In this document: positions 8,832 to 17,707 of the stretch, piece after piece | How the letters are laid out: each line of letters begins with the position of its first letter | How positions within the stretch are numbered: the first letter of the stretch is position 1 | Source: Pseudomonadota bacterium | GTDB lineage: Bacteria; Pseudomonadota; Alphaproteobacteria; Rhizobiales; Xanthobacteraceae | DNA length: 64,000 bases | Reading direction: 5' to 3' | Assembly: GCA_023387735.1 (NCBI GenBank) | Contig: JAEWHP010000006.1 | Coordinates: 115,341-179,340 of the forward strand | Translations under genes and position numbers: made by a program | Notes under the pieces: generated by a model | The model's database searches: none | The model's input: the letters and a program-made list of their open reading frames with translations, nothing else | What the model was told of the DNA's origin: nothing

Positions 8832-8850
8832 TTATCGTGATCTCCTATAA
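8832..8850. promoter_or_regulatory. Candidate LysR-type binding site (TTAT-N11-ATAA)
   Basis: The dyad TTAT-N11-ATAA fits the T-N11-A rule for LysR boxes. It lies in the 214-base divergent gap between the Bug-family gene and the LysR gene, 35 bases before the LysR start, suggesting autoregulation and control of the binding protein. The sequence alone does not prove binding. Confidence 0.45.
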
Positions 8851-8884
8851 GTATCCGCAGCGATTGACGCCGGAGATTTCCGCG

Positions 8885-9826
8885 ATGGCGATGGATGTGA
8901 CGCTGCGGCAGCTACGCGCCTACGTGGCCGTGCTGGAGGCAGCGAGTTTTTCCGAAGCGGCCAAGGCCATGCACCTGTCGCAGGCCGCCCTCAGCGGACT
9001 GATCAAGGAGCTCGAGAGCCGCCTCGGCGTCCGCCTGCTGGACCGCACCACGAGGAAGGTAGCTCCTTCCGCGGTCGGCGAGGCGTTCGAGCCGATGGCG
9101 CGGCGCGTACTGGCAAACCTCGATGAAGCCCTCGACAACCTCACCAACCTGAAGGAGCTGCGCCGCGGGCTGGTGCGCGTCGCCGCGCCCGAGCCGCTGT
9201 CCTGCACGCTGCTGCCGGCGCTCATCGCCGGATACGGCGCACAGCATCCAGGCGTGGACGTGCGGTTCGACGACGTGCCGATCCAGGAGGTGCTGGCGGG
9301 CCTCGAGAACGGCAGTACCGATATCGGTTTCGGGCCGGCCGGCGTCGTGCCGGACCAGCCGGTGGAAGCGCACATGATCTGTGCGGACCCGCTCTGGGTC
9401 GCCTTGCGCGGCGACGATCCGCTGGCGAAAGGAAAATCAGTCAGCTGGAAAGACATGCGCGACCGGCCGCTGATCAACTACATGCCAAACATCGCCATCA
9501 ACGTGCTGAGCAATGTGCCGTCCCGGAATCATCCGAGAGAACTCTTGCCGGTGCACCGGGTCAATACCGCGCTTTCCATGCTGCGCGTGCGACAGGGCGC
9601 AGTGATCTGCCCGTCAATGGCCGAGCCGCTGGTGCGCGGCTTCGGCCTGACGTTCCTGCCGCTGCGACAGCCCACAGTCAAATGGAAGGTCGCGATGCTC
9701 GCGCGCCGCCGCCCGTCGCTTTCGCCCGCGGTCGAGAGCTTTCTCGCATTCACGCGGGCGTTCACACCGAAATGGGCGACCGGCGGCATCGACGGCCGCG
9801 CGGGCGATACGAAAAAGCGGAGTTGA
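8885..9826 (+). CDS. LysR-family transcriptional regulator
   Basis: 313 residues. The N-terminal HTH is typical: LRQLRAYVAVLEAASFSEAAKAMHLSQAALSGLIKELESRLGV (about residues 6-49), then the LDRTTRKV wing. The rest is the two-lobed effector domain (REC-type). The start is placed at 8885, immediately before the HTH; the longer in-frame start at 8660 would add a non-family extension overlapping the divergent gene. It probably regulates the divergent Bug-family binding protein in response to the transported acid. Confidence 0.92.
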   Translation: MAMDVTLRQLRAYVAVLEAASFSEAAKAMHLSQAALSGLIKELESRLGVRLLDRTTRKVAPSAVGEAFEPMARRVLANLDEALDNLTNLKELRRGLVRVAAPEPLSCTLLPALIAGYGAQHPGVDVRFDDVPIQEVLAGLENGSTDIGFGPAGVVPDQPVEAHMICADPLWVALRGDDPLAKGKSVSWKDMRDRPLINYMPNIAINVLSNVPSRNHPRELLPVHRVNTALSMLRVRQGAVICPSMAEPLVRGFGLTFLPLRQPTVKWKVAMLARRRPSLSPAVESFLAFTRAFTPKWATGGIDGRAGDTKKRS

Positions 9827-9838
9827 GAAAAACCGCTT

Positions 9839-11503
9839 CTATTCCGCGGCGGTCGCCGATCTCTTCGCAACGCGCTCTTCACCGCCGAACACGATACCCT
9901 CATAGCCCTTCGCCGCAACGTCGTTGATGGCGGCGACGTATTTCGGCGTGCCGCCATTGTAGACGAGATAGCGCGTCTTGCCGTGTTCGTGGCCGGGGAC
10001 GTTGGAATTGTAGCCGGTGAACCACGACTTGGCTTTGCGCATCAGCATGATGGCGTACATCTTGGTCACATGCGCGGTCCAGCGCGCCTGCGCCTCGGGC
10101 GTTGCTTCGGCCCGCGTGTAGCCGCGAGCCCACATGTATTCGAGCAGGTCCATGCACCAGCCGACGCCGTTCTCGATGCCGCGCGGAAAATTCGTCGATG
10201 CCGACCCGCTCTGCGGTCCGGTCGGCATCAGCAAATTGGGAAATCCGTGCACCATCATGCCGAGAAATGTCGAAGGCCCATCGCGCCAATTGTCGAACAG
10301 TTTTGCTCCACCGGTGCCGGTGATGTCGATCGCGTCGAACGAGCCCGTGATGGCGTCGAAGCCGGTGGAGTAGACGATGATGTCGAATTCGTAATCGCGC
10401 GCGCTGGTTCGCAGGCCCTTCTCGGTCACCCGCTCGATCGGGATCTCGCTGATATCGACGAGGTGGACGTTGTCGCGGTTGTAGGCTTCGAAGTAGTTGG
10501 TCTCCAGCGGCACCCGCTGCACGCCGAAACCATGATCCTTCGGAATCAGCTTTTCTGCTGTTACCGGGTCCTTGACGCGCCGGCGGATACGGTCGGCGAT
10601 GTAGGCGGAGAATTCCGCGTTGGCCGCCTCATCGGTGAAGATCTCGCGGAAATTGCTCAGCCAGATGCCGAATCCAGGTTCATCATAGAGCCTGTCCCAC
10701 AGCGCCAACCGCTCGTCGCTGGTGACCTCGTAGAAGCCGCGGCGGTCGGGTTCGTGCTCGAATCCGCCCGGCGTGCGGGTGCAGGCCGCAAAGATCTCGT
10801 CGTAGCGCGAACGGATGTCGGCCATCTCGGCATCCGAGATCGGACTGTTGTTGAGCGGTGCGCTCCAGTTCGGCCGCCGCTGGAACACGGTGAGTTCGCC
10901 GACCTTGTCCGCGATCTCACCGATCACCTGAATGGCCGTCGCACCGGTACCGATGATGGCGACTTTCTTGCCGGCGAGTTCGACCGGTTCGTGCGGCCAG
11001 TAGAAGGTGTGGAACGAGCGTCCCTTGAAATCATCCATGCCTTCGAGGCGCGGGAGCGTCGGCGTCGACAGCAGGCCGATCGCAAGAACGACGAACCGGC
11101 ACGTCAGTTCACGGCCGTCATCGAGTTTCAGGCGCCACTGATCATTCGTCTCATCGAAAGTCGCCGCTTCGACTCTACAGTTGAACTGCATGTATTTGCG
11201 CAGGTCGAACTTGTCCGCGACGTAGTTCAGGTAACGCAAATTCTCGGGCTGCGCCGAGAAGCGCTCCTTCCAGTGCCACTCGTCGAGCAATTCCCGCGAG
11301 AAGGAATAACCATAGGTGTAGCTCTCGGAATCGAAACGCGCGCCGGGATAGCGGTTCCAGTACCAGGTTCCACCGAGGTCGGGAGCGGCGTCCAGCACCA
11401 GCGCGTCGATGCCGAGGTCAGCGAGCCGCTTGATCTGATAAATGCCGGCCACGCCGGCGCCGATCACAATGACCTCGTAGTGCGACCTCGAACCCTCGGT
11501 CAT
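9839..11503 (-). CDS. Flavin-containing monooxygenase, Baeyer-Villiger type
   Basis: 554 residues with two Rossmann motifs (GAGVAG at 15-20 for FAD; GTGATA at 185-190 for NADPH). Between them lies the Baeyer-Villiger fingerprint FKGRSFHTFYWP at 159-170 (FxGxxxHxxxWP). DLGGTWYWNRYPGARFD near residue 42 is also characteristic of cyclohexanone/phenylacetone monooxygenases. It inserts oxygen next to a ketone to form an ester or lactone, with NADPH and O2. The start at 11503 is preferred over 11518 or 11581 because GGGGAAG lies at good spacing before it. It is convergent with the LysR gene. The substrate is unknown. Confidence 0.9.
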   Translation of the reverse strand: MTEGSRSHYEVIVIGAGVAGIYQIKRLADLGIDALVLDAAPDLGGTWYWNRYPGARFDSESYTYGYSFSRELLDEWHWKERFSAQPENLRYLNYVADKFDLRKYMQFNCRVEAATFDETNDQWRLKLDDGRELTCRFVVLAIGLLSTPTLPRLEGMDDFKGRSFHTFYWPHEPVELAGKKVAIIGTGATAIQVIGEIADKVGELTVFQRRPNWSAPLNNSPISDAEMADIRSRYDEIFAACTRTPGGFEHEPDRRGFYEVTSDERLALWDRLYDEPGFGIWLSNFREIFTDEAANAEFSAYIADRIRRRVKDPVTAEKLIPKDHGFGVQRVPLETNYFEAYNRDNVHLVDISEIPIERVTEKGLRTSARDYEFDIIVYSTGFDAITGSFDAIDITGTGGAKLFDNWRDGPSTFLGMMVHGFPNLLMPTGPQSGSASTNFPRGIENGVGWCMDLLEYMWARGYTRAEATPEAQARWTAHVTKMYAIMLMRKAKSWFTGYNSNVPGHEHGKTRYLVYNGGTPKYVAAINDVAAKGYEGIVFGGEERVAKRSATAAE

Positions 11504-11586
11504 GCGCGGCTTCCCCATTTTGGCTCTTTGCGGCGGCCCTGCACGGCCGGCTGCACTATAGCAATAATCCGCGCGTTGCACTTGCG

Positions 11587-12348
11587 TCAGGATGTCGGGT
11601 CAGGATCGATCCGCGCGTATAACTGCGCGACGTAGGGATCCTCGATCCCCAGCGTCTGGAGCTGCGTCGCCAGTTGCACGAGATATTCCCTGTTAGTGCC
11701 GAGGATGCCCCTCCCGCTCGCGATCAGGCTCACGGTCTCCTCCAGCGGCAGCTCACCGACATAGCTTGGGTGCACCGGGTTCGAGACAAAGGCGAGTGCC
11801 GAGATCGGGCCCTGCGGCGTCACCATCGGTATCATCGCCGGCGAGTAGCCGCCGCGCAGCATCTCGCGCCGCCACAGGATCGCGGTCTCTGTATGGACGG
11901 AGGAGGCCTCGATGCGGAACGCCAGCCCGTGGCAGCGCCCTTGCTGCGGCTCCAGCGAAAGCATCAGGGCCGGAAACTCGCGCGATCCGCGGCCGAGATT
12001 GATCTTCAGCGTGAAGCGCCGCTGATAGCCCTCGACATCGGCAAGCCTCACTTCAGTGAAGTGGAAGCCAGGGTCCCACATCAGCGAGCCATAGGAGTAG
12101 ATCCAGAGGTCGTCGCCGCTGCCATGCTGGCCGAGCACCGCCAGCCGCGACGCCTCGATCGCCTCGTCCGGCAGCCGCCAGTCCGCCGGCCAGCCCGCGG
12201 CCCGGGCGCGCTGCTCCCACATCGAAAACATCGCCGGCGTCAACCGAAGCAGCGACTTTTCCGGGTGTGTCACCCGGGTCCTGAGATCGGGCAGATGAAT
12301 GAATGCGTCCGCGTTCAAGCCGGCATGCTCCTTTTGCAGGTGCGGCAT
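11587..12348 (-). CDS. ChaC-like gamma-glutamylcyclotransferase
   Basis: 253 residues with the gamma-glutamylcyclotransferase fold of ChaC. The substrate loop YGSLMW (86-91, within IYSYGSLMWDPGF) and a probable catalytic Glu in LWRREM (E162) are visible. ChaC enzymes release 5-oxoproline from glutathione (or related gamma-glutamyl peptides) in the cytosol. It is read in the same direction as, and upstream of, the monooxygenase, with 83 bases between them. A gamma-glutamyltransferase-family gene lies about 1 kb away, which may make this a small glutathione/gamma-glutamyl neighbourhood. Confidence 0.85.
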   Translation of the reverse strand: MPHLQKEHAGLNADAFIHLPDLRTRVTHPEKSLLRLTPAMFSMWEQRARAAGWPADWRLPDEAIEASRLAVLGQHGSGDDLWIYSYGSLMWDPGFHFTEVRLADVEGYQRRFTLKINLGRGSREFPALMLSLEPQQGRCHGLAFRIEASSVHTETAILWRREMLRGGYSPAMIPMVTPQGPISALAFVSNPVHPSYVGELPLEETVSLIASGRGILGTNREYLVQLATQLQTLGIEDPYVAQLYARIDPDPTS

Positions 12349-12503
12349 CCAACCTTAATGTGCCATTCTTGGCAGCGCGGCGCCAATGCGAACGCGAACC
12401 GGAGCGGATTTCCAGCATGTTATTCTCTCATGGCCTGCCCAAGTAATTTGGGATGTAATCGCGTTATCGATAGGCAGGGCGCAGGAAAGGAAACGGGGGC
12501 GAC

Positions 12504-13364
12504 GTGAACTACGAACATATCCGCTGCGATCTCGACGGTCCGCTCATGATCGTCACGTTGAACCGCCCCGATAAGCTCAATGCCTATACCGGCCAGATGG
12601 GCGCAGAAATCACGCACGCCTTCAACCGCGCCGACAGCGACGACAATATCCGCGCGATCATCGTCACCGGCGCCGGCCGCGCCTTCTGCGCCGGGGCCGA
12701 TGTGTCCGGCGGCGCGGCCAGCTTCGACACCTCGGGCAAGCACGGCGCCGGCGTCTTCGCCAGCGCCAATCCCGGCGGCGGCCGGTTCGTCGAGGCGATC
12801 TTCAACTGCCGAAAGCCCTCGATCGCGGCGATCAACGGCGGTGCGGTCGGCGTCGGCATCACCATGACATTGCCGATGGATGTCAGGATCGCGGCGAAAG
12901 GCGCCAAGATCGGCTTCATCTTTGCCCGCCGCGGCCTGGTCCCGGAAGCCGGCAGCGCCTGGTTTCTGCCAAAGCTGGTCGGCCTGCCGCAGGCGTTGCG
13001 CTGGTGCCTCTCCGGCCGAACGTTCGATGCAGATGAGGCCAGGGATGGCGGGCTTGTCAGCGAGGTCGTGGAGCCCGCGCAATTGCTCGATCGCGCCAAG
13101 GAAATCGCGCGCGAGCTGACGGAATCAACCTCCGCCGTCTCCGTTGCCCTGACGCGCCAGATGCTGTGGCGCTTTGCCGGCGCCCCCGCCCCGTTCGAAC
13201 TGCTCGATATCGACAAGCCGATGTCGATCGAACGCGGCGGCCACGCCGATGTGCGCGAAGGCGTTGCGGCCTTCCTCGAGAAACGGCCACCGTCGTTCCC
13301 GGGAAAAGTATCCCAGGACATGCCAAGCCAGTATCCCTGGTGGCAGGACGAGGGAAAGCGGTAG
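12504..13364 (+). CDS. Enoyl-CoA hydratase/isomerase-family protein (crotonase)
   Basis: 286 residues starting with GTG. The crotonase oxyanion-hole loops are present: AFCAGADVSGG (60-70) and NGGAVGVGITMTLPMD (111-126). A Glu (E148, in RGLVPEAGSAW) sits where the second catalytic acid usually is. The protein acts on an acyl-CoA in the cytosol, with hydration the likeliest reaction. The C-terminal extension ending in QYPWWQDEGKR is typical of a crotonase subgroup common in Bradyrhizobium. A gamma-glutamyltransferase-family gene follows after 60 bases on the same strand. Confidence 0.87.
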   Translation: MNYEHIRCDLDGPLMIVTLNRPDKLNAYTGQMGAEITHAFNRADSDDNIRAIIVTGAGRAFCAGADVSGGAASFDTSGKHGAGVFASANPGGGRFVEAIFNCRKPSIAAINGGAVGVGITMTLPMDVRIAAKGAKIGFIFARRGLVPEAGSAWFLPKLVGLPQALRWCLSGRTFDADEARDGGLVSEVVEPAQLLDRAKEIARELTESTSAVSVALTRQMLWRFAGAPAPFELLDIDKPMSIERGGHADVREGVAAFLEKRPPSFPGKVSQDMPSQYPWWQDEGKR

Positions 13365-13424
13365 AAGAAAATACCCGCCGGACCACCCACCACTTCCAAC
13401 ATCACAGAGACCGAAAGCCATCCG

Positions 13425-15017
13425 ATGCGTGACCAGTTCTCCAACAATCAAACGATCCGCAAGCCCGCCGTCACGTCCAGAGGCGGCATCGTCGCCGCGC
13501 AATCGGGCAAGGCAGCGCAGGTCGGCGCCGAGGTGCTGGCCGCCGGCGGAGATTGCGTCGATGCCGTGATCGCGACGACGTTTGCGCTCGGCGTGCTGGA
13601 GCCCTGGATGAGCGGTGCCGGCGGCGGCGGCGCGATGGTGCTCTACCGTGCACGCGAAGACCGTTACGAGGTGATCGACTACGGCATGCGTACGCCGCTG
13701 AGCTTGCGGCCCGAAGATTATCCGCTGACCGGCGACGGTGCCGCTTCCGACATCTTCCCCTGGCCGCGCGTCAAAGGCGACCGCAACATCCATGGCCCCG
13801 GCTCGATCGCAGTCCCCGGCGTGGTCGCCGGCATGGAGGAAGCGCATCGCCGTTACGCCAGGATGCCGTGGAAGGAACTGCTGGCGCCGAGCGTCCACCT
13901 CGCCGGTGAAGGCCTTGCGGTCGACTGGTGGACCACGCTCATGATTTCGAGTTCGGCCGTCGACTTGCGACGTTACCCCGCGAGCGCCGCGGCCTATCTC
14001 GTGGACGGCCTGCCGCCGAATGCGCCATGGGGCATCAAGTCCCACGTCCGCCTGCCGCAGGACCGGCTCAAGGCCACGATGGCGCATCTGGCCAGCGCAG
14101 GCCCGCGCGACTTCTACGAAGGCGACCTGGCAAAGAGCCTCGCCGCCGACATCCAGGACGCCGGCGGCGCACTGTCGGTCGAGGACCTCAAGCCGTTCCG
14201 CGCCCATTTGCGCGAGCCGCTGGCGATCCCCTATCGCGGCGGCAAGGTGTTCGCGACGCCTGAGCTCACTGCGGGCCCAACGCTCTCACGCACGCTCGGC
14301 CTGCTGCAGCAGAACCTGAAGCCCGCGCGCGGCACGCCCGATGCCGCCGCCTACATCGCCTATGCCTCGGCGCTGCAGGCCGCCTATCGCGAACGCCTCA
14401 AGGACATGGGCGATCAGGACGGCCGGCGTGCACTCGGCGCGGAGGCGCTGGCACCGGCCTGCACCACGCACTTCTCGGCGGTCGACCGCGACGGCAACAT
14501 GGCGGCGGTGACGCAGACGCTGCTGTCGTCGTTCGGCTCCCGATTCGTCTCGGGCGAGACCGGCATCACCATGAACAACGGCATCATGTGGTTCGACCCG
14601 ACGCCGGGCACGCCGAATTCGCTGGCGCCGGGAAAACGCTGCCTCACCAATTACACGCCGGTGGTGGCGCAGGCAGCCGATGGAAGGCGCTTCGCCGTCG
14701 GCGCCTCCGGCGGCCGGCGCATCCTGCCATCCGTAACGCAACTGCTATCATTCGTGATGGATTACGGCATGGACCTCGATGCGACGATCCACCAGCCGCG
14801 GATCGACGCCAGCGAAGGCGCGGTCGTGATCGGCGACGTCCGCCTGCCGCAGGCCGCGCGTGAAGCGCTCGGCGCGCAGTTCGACTATGAAGAGGCGCGC
14901 ATCCAGACCCTGCCGATGAAGTTCGCCTGCCCCAGCATCGTGCTGCGCGACGGCCCGACCAACATCGGCGCCACCGAACCGTTCCAGCCCTGGAGCGAAG
15001 CGGTGGCGGAGGGGTGA
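13425..15017 (+). CDS. Gamma-glutamyltransferase-family Ntn-hydrolase
   Basis: A 530-residue single-chain precursor. The self-cleavage and catalytic site is visible as ACTTHFSAVDRDGNMA, with T347 the expected new N-terminal nucleophile of the small subunit. The substrate loop GPGSIAVPGVVAGMEEAH (124-141) is well kept. There is no signal peptide, so the enzyme is probably cytosolic, unlike periplasmic glutathione-degrading GGT. The substrate may therefore be an imported gamma-glutamyl or acyl-amide compound. Its stop is directly abutted by the stop of the convergent FAD oxidoreductase. Confidence 0.9.
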   Translation: MRDQFSNNQTIRKPAVTSRGGIVAAQSGKAAQVGAEVLAAGGDCVDAVIATTFALGVLEPWMSGAGGGGAMVLYRAREDRYEVIDYGMRTPLSLRPEDYPLTGDGAASDIFPWPRVKGDRNIHGPGSIAVPGVVAGMEEAHRRYARMPWKELLAPSVHLAGEGLAVDWWTTLMISSSAVDLRRYPASAAAYLVDGLPPNAPWGIKSHVRLPQDRLKATMAHLASAGPRDFYEGDLAKSLAADIQDAGGALSVEDLKPFRAHLREPLAIPYRGGKVFATPELTAGPTLSRTLGLLQQNLKPARGTPDAAAYIAYASALQAAYRERLKDMGDQDGRRALGAEALAPACTTHFSAVDRDGNMAAVTQTLLSSFGSRFVSGETGITMNNGIMWFDPTPGTPNSLAPGKRCLTNYTPVVAQAADGRRFAVGASGGRRILPSVTQLLSFVMDYGMDLDATIHQPRIDASEGAVVIGDVRLPQAAREALGAQFDYEEARIQTLPMKFACPSIVLRDGPTNIGATEPFQPWSEAVAEG

Positions 15018-16310
15018 CTACATCCCCAGCCGGTCCCGCACCCGCCCCGTCAGCACCGCGGCGGTGACGCCGACGCGCCAGAAGGCGTGCATCGGCATCG
15101 GCTTGATGGCTGAGATCGGCATGTCGATCTCGGCATTCTTTCCGCCCGCGAGACGGCGCGCAAGTTGCGCGCCCATTGCGGTGGAGAGCGCGACGCCGCG
15201 GCCGTTGCAGCCGAGCGAGACCAGCAGGTTCTCCGCCGGCTCATGCACATGGGGATAGTGATCGGGCGTGACGGCAAGCCGGCTGTTCCAGCCGTGGGTC
15301 CAGTTCACGCCCTTCAGGCTCGGCCACAGCCGCTCGGCATAGCGGATCAGATAGGCGACGTCGGCCGGCTTGCTGATCCAGCGCATCGGCCCGCGGCCGC
15401 CCATCAGCAGGCGGTTGTGCGCGTCGATGCGGTAATAGACCGTGATGTGACCGCTCTCGTACAGCACGGGGCGCGTCGGCATGATCGCGCGCGCGACGGC
15501 ATCCGATAACGGCTCGGTAGCCGTGATCGAGGAGAACACCGGGACGATGCTGCGGCGCAGGCCCGGCCAGAGATCGCCGGTGAAGCCATTGGTCGCCAGC
15601 AGCACCGTTTCCGCGCGCACGTTTCCGCGCGGCGTTTCGATGCGCCAGCCCGTGCCCTCACGCGTCAGCGAGATCGCGGGCGTCTCGCCATGGACCGCCG
15701 CCCCTGCCGCAATCGCGGCGCGCGCCAGACCACGCGCGTAGCTCAGCGGATGCAGGTCGCCGCCGCGGCTGTCCAGCATGGCGCAGAGATAGCGGTCTGT
15801 GCCCGTCACCACCCGCATCTGCTCGCGGTTCAGGAACTGCACCGGCATGCCGCGCCGGATGCATTGCTTCGCGGTGCTTTCGATGGCGGCTGCGCTCGCT
15901 TCATTGTAGGCTGCGCGCAATGTTCCATTCTGCCGCGCCTCGCAGGGAATCTGGTAGCGGCGGATCAGGTCGAACGTGAAGTTCGTCGTGCCGTAGGCGA
16001 AGTCGATCATGCGGCCGCCGAGGTCGGCGCCGAAGTCGGATTCGATCTGGTCGGGATCGTGCTTGAGGCCCGGATTGACCTGGCCGCCATTGTTGCCCGA
16101 GGCGCCCCAGCCCGGCTGCTGCGCCTCCAGCACGGTCGCATCGACGCCCTGCTCCGCCAGATGCAGCGCTGTGGACAGCCCGGTGAAGCCACCGCCGACG
16201 ATCGCGACCGAAACATTCCTGTCGCCAGTTAGCGGCGGAGTCGGTGTGGGCGCCACAGCCGTATCAGCGTAGAGGCTTGGCGGCAGCGGTAGTTGGGCGG
16301 ACGCGTTCAT
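15018..16310 (-). CDS. FAD-dependent amine/amino-acid oxidoreductase (DadA/PuuB/OrdL-like)
   Basis: 430 residues. After a Pro-rich leader the Rossmann motif GGGFTG appears at about 39-44 (SVAIVGGGFTGLSTALHLAEQG), then GWGASGNNGGQVNPGLKHD, the typical PuuB/OrdL second FAD segment. PuuB oxidises gamma-glutamylputrescine; relatives oxidise glycine derivatives or D-amino acids. The ATG at 16310 is chosen over a TTG four codons upstream. It begins 15 bases after the ABC ATPase gene, so it is the last gene of the ABC operon, which implies the enzyme works on the imported compound. Confidence 0.85.
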   Translation of the reverse strand: MNASAQLPLPPSLYADTAVAPTPTPPLTGDRNVSVAIVGGGFTGLSTALHLAEQGVDATVLEAQQPGWGASGNNGGQVNPGLKHDPDQIESDFGADLGGRMIDFAYGTTNFTFDLIRRYQIPCEARQNGTLRAAYNEASAAAIESTAKQCIRRGMPVQFLNREQMRVVTGTDRYLCAMLDSRGGDLHPLSYARGLARAAIAAGAAVHGETPAISLTREGTGWRIETPRGNVRAETVLLATNGFTGDLWPGLRRSIVPVFSSITATEPLSDAVARAIMPTRPVLYESGHITVYYRIDAHNRLLMGGRGPMRWISKPADVAYLIRYAERLWPSLKGVNWTHGWNSRLAVTPDHYPHVHEPAENLLVSLGCNGRGVALSTAMGAQLARRLAGGKNAEIDMPISAIKPMPMHAFWRVGVTAAVLTGRVRDRLGM

Positions 16311-16325
16311 GGGCAACCCCAAGAC

Positions 16326-17057
16326 TTAAAGCGGATGCAGCACGCGCCGCAGAAAATCCTGCGTGCGCGCATGCTGCGGCTGGTTGAGGACGGATCTGGC
16401 CGGGCCCTGCTCGACGATCACGCCGCCGTCGATGAACAGCACGCGGTCGGCGACGTCCTTGGCGAAGGCCATTTCGTGGGTGACGACGACCATGGTCATG
16501 CCGTCATCGGCGAGCTTGCGCATCACCCCCAGCACGTCGCCGACCAGTTCCGGATCGAGTGCGGAAGTCGGCTCGTCGAACAATATCGCCTTCGGCTGCA
16601 TCGCGAGCGCCCGGGCAATCGCAACGCGCTGCTGCTGGCCGCCGGACAGTTGCGGCGGGTGGACGTCGGCCTTCTCGGCCAGCCCCACCCGCGCCAACAG
16701 TGCCCGCCCGCGTTCCAGTGCCTCGCCGCGCGGCTCCTTCTTCACATAGACCGGCCCCTCGATGACGTTCTCAAGCGCGGTGCGATGCGGGAAGAGATTG
16801 AAGCGCTGGAACACCATCGAGACCTGGGTGCGGATCGCAACGATCGAAGGGGCATTGCGATCGACCCGCGCGCCGTCGATCCTGATATCGCCGCGATCAT
16901 AGGTTTCCAGCCCGTTGATGCAGCGCAGGATGGTCGACTTGCCCGAGCCGGAGGGGCCGATGATGCAGACCACTTCGCCCTTCTCGACCGAGGCGGTGAT
17001 GCCCTTCAGCACCTCGACCTTGCCAAAGCTCTTGTGGACGTCGGAGAGCTCGATCAT
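16326..17057 (-). CDS. Polar amino-acid ABC transporter, ATP-binding protein (GlnQ/HisP type)
   Basis: 243 residues with the full ATPase set: Walker A GPSGSGKST (34-42), ABC signature LSGGQ (137-141), Walker B ILFDEP (158-163) and a switch His in VVVTHEM. The GlnQ-type length and the RCINGLE segment after Walker A mark the polar amino-acid uptake family. It powers import through the adjacent permease. The start overlaps the permease stop by 4 bases (ATGA), indicating translational coupling. Confidence 0.95.
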   Translation of the reverse strand: MIELSDVHKSFGKVEVLKGITASVEKGEVVCIIGPSGSGKSTILRCINGLETYDRGDIRIDGARVDRNAPSIVAIRTQVSMVFQRFNLFPHRTALENVIEGPVYVKKEPRGEALERGRALLARVGLAEKADVHPPQLSGGQQQRVAIARALAMQPKAILFDEPTSALDPELVGDVLGVMRKLADDGMTMVVVTHEMAFAKDVADRVLFIDGGVIVEQGPARSVLNQPQHARTQDFLRRVLHPL

Positions 17058-17707
17058 TTCCGGGCCGCGCGCTTCTCGAAATGACGGACCAGCAGGATGA
17101 GCGGAATGCTCATGGTCAGATACATCAGCGCCACCAGCGTGAACACGCTGGTGTTCTTGAAGGTGGAGGACGCGATCAGCTTGCCCTGCAGCGCAAGTTC
17201 GGCGACCGTGATGGTCGAGGCCTGCGAGGAATCCTTCAGCATCATGATCATGACGTTGCCGTAGGGCGGCAGCACGATCCTAACCGCCTGCGGCAGCACC
17301 ACCCGGCGCATGGTCTGGCCCCAGCCCATGCCGATCGCCTGCGCTGCCTCGATCTGCCCCTTGTCGATCGCCTCGATGCCGGCGCGGAAGTTTTCAGCCT
17401 GGTACGCCGAATAGGCAATGCCGAGCCCGAGGATCGCCGCCTGCAGCGCCGTCAGCGTGATGCCGAATTCGGGCATGACGAAGTAGAGATAGAACAGCAG
17501 CACGATGATCGGGATACCGCGGATCACGTTGATCAGCCCGGCGCTGAGCCCCGACAGCACGCCGATGCCGGAGACGCGCATCAGCGCCCAGACCAGGCCT
17601 AGCACGGTGGACAGCAGCAGCGAACCGATCGTGACGATGATCGTCAGCGCCACGCCGCTCATCAGGATCGGCAGGAACTCGACGGTATCGCGCCAGAACG
17701 CCAGCAT
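17054..17707 (-). CDS. Polar amino-acid ABC transporter, permease (HisM/GlnP type)
   Basis: 217 residues with about five hydrophobic segments. The cytosolic EAA loop that docks on the ATPase is visible (EAAQAIGMGWGQTMRRVVLP). The start is placed at 17707 because its ATG overlaps the TGA of the binding-protein gene (ATGA); the longer in-frame version from 17734 lies within that gene. A single permease gene implies a homodimer. Confidence 0.94.
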   Translation of the reverse strand: MLAFWRDTVEFLPILMSGVALTIIVTIGSLLLSTVLGLVWALMRVSGIGVLSGLSAGLINVIRGIPIIVLLFYLYFVMPEFGITLTALQAAILGLGIAYSAYQAENFRAGIEAIDKGQIEAAQAIGMGWGQTMRRVVLPQAVRIVLPPYGNVMIMMLKDSSQASTITVAELALQGKLIASSTFKNTSVFTLVALMYLTMSIPLILLVRHFEKRAARK

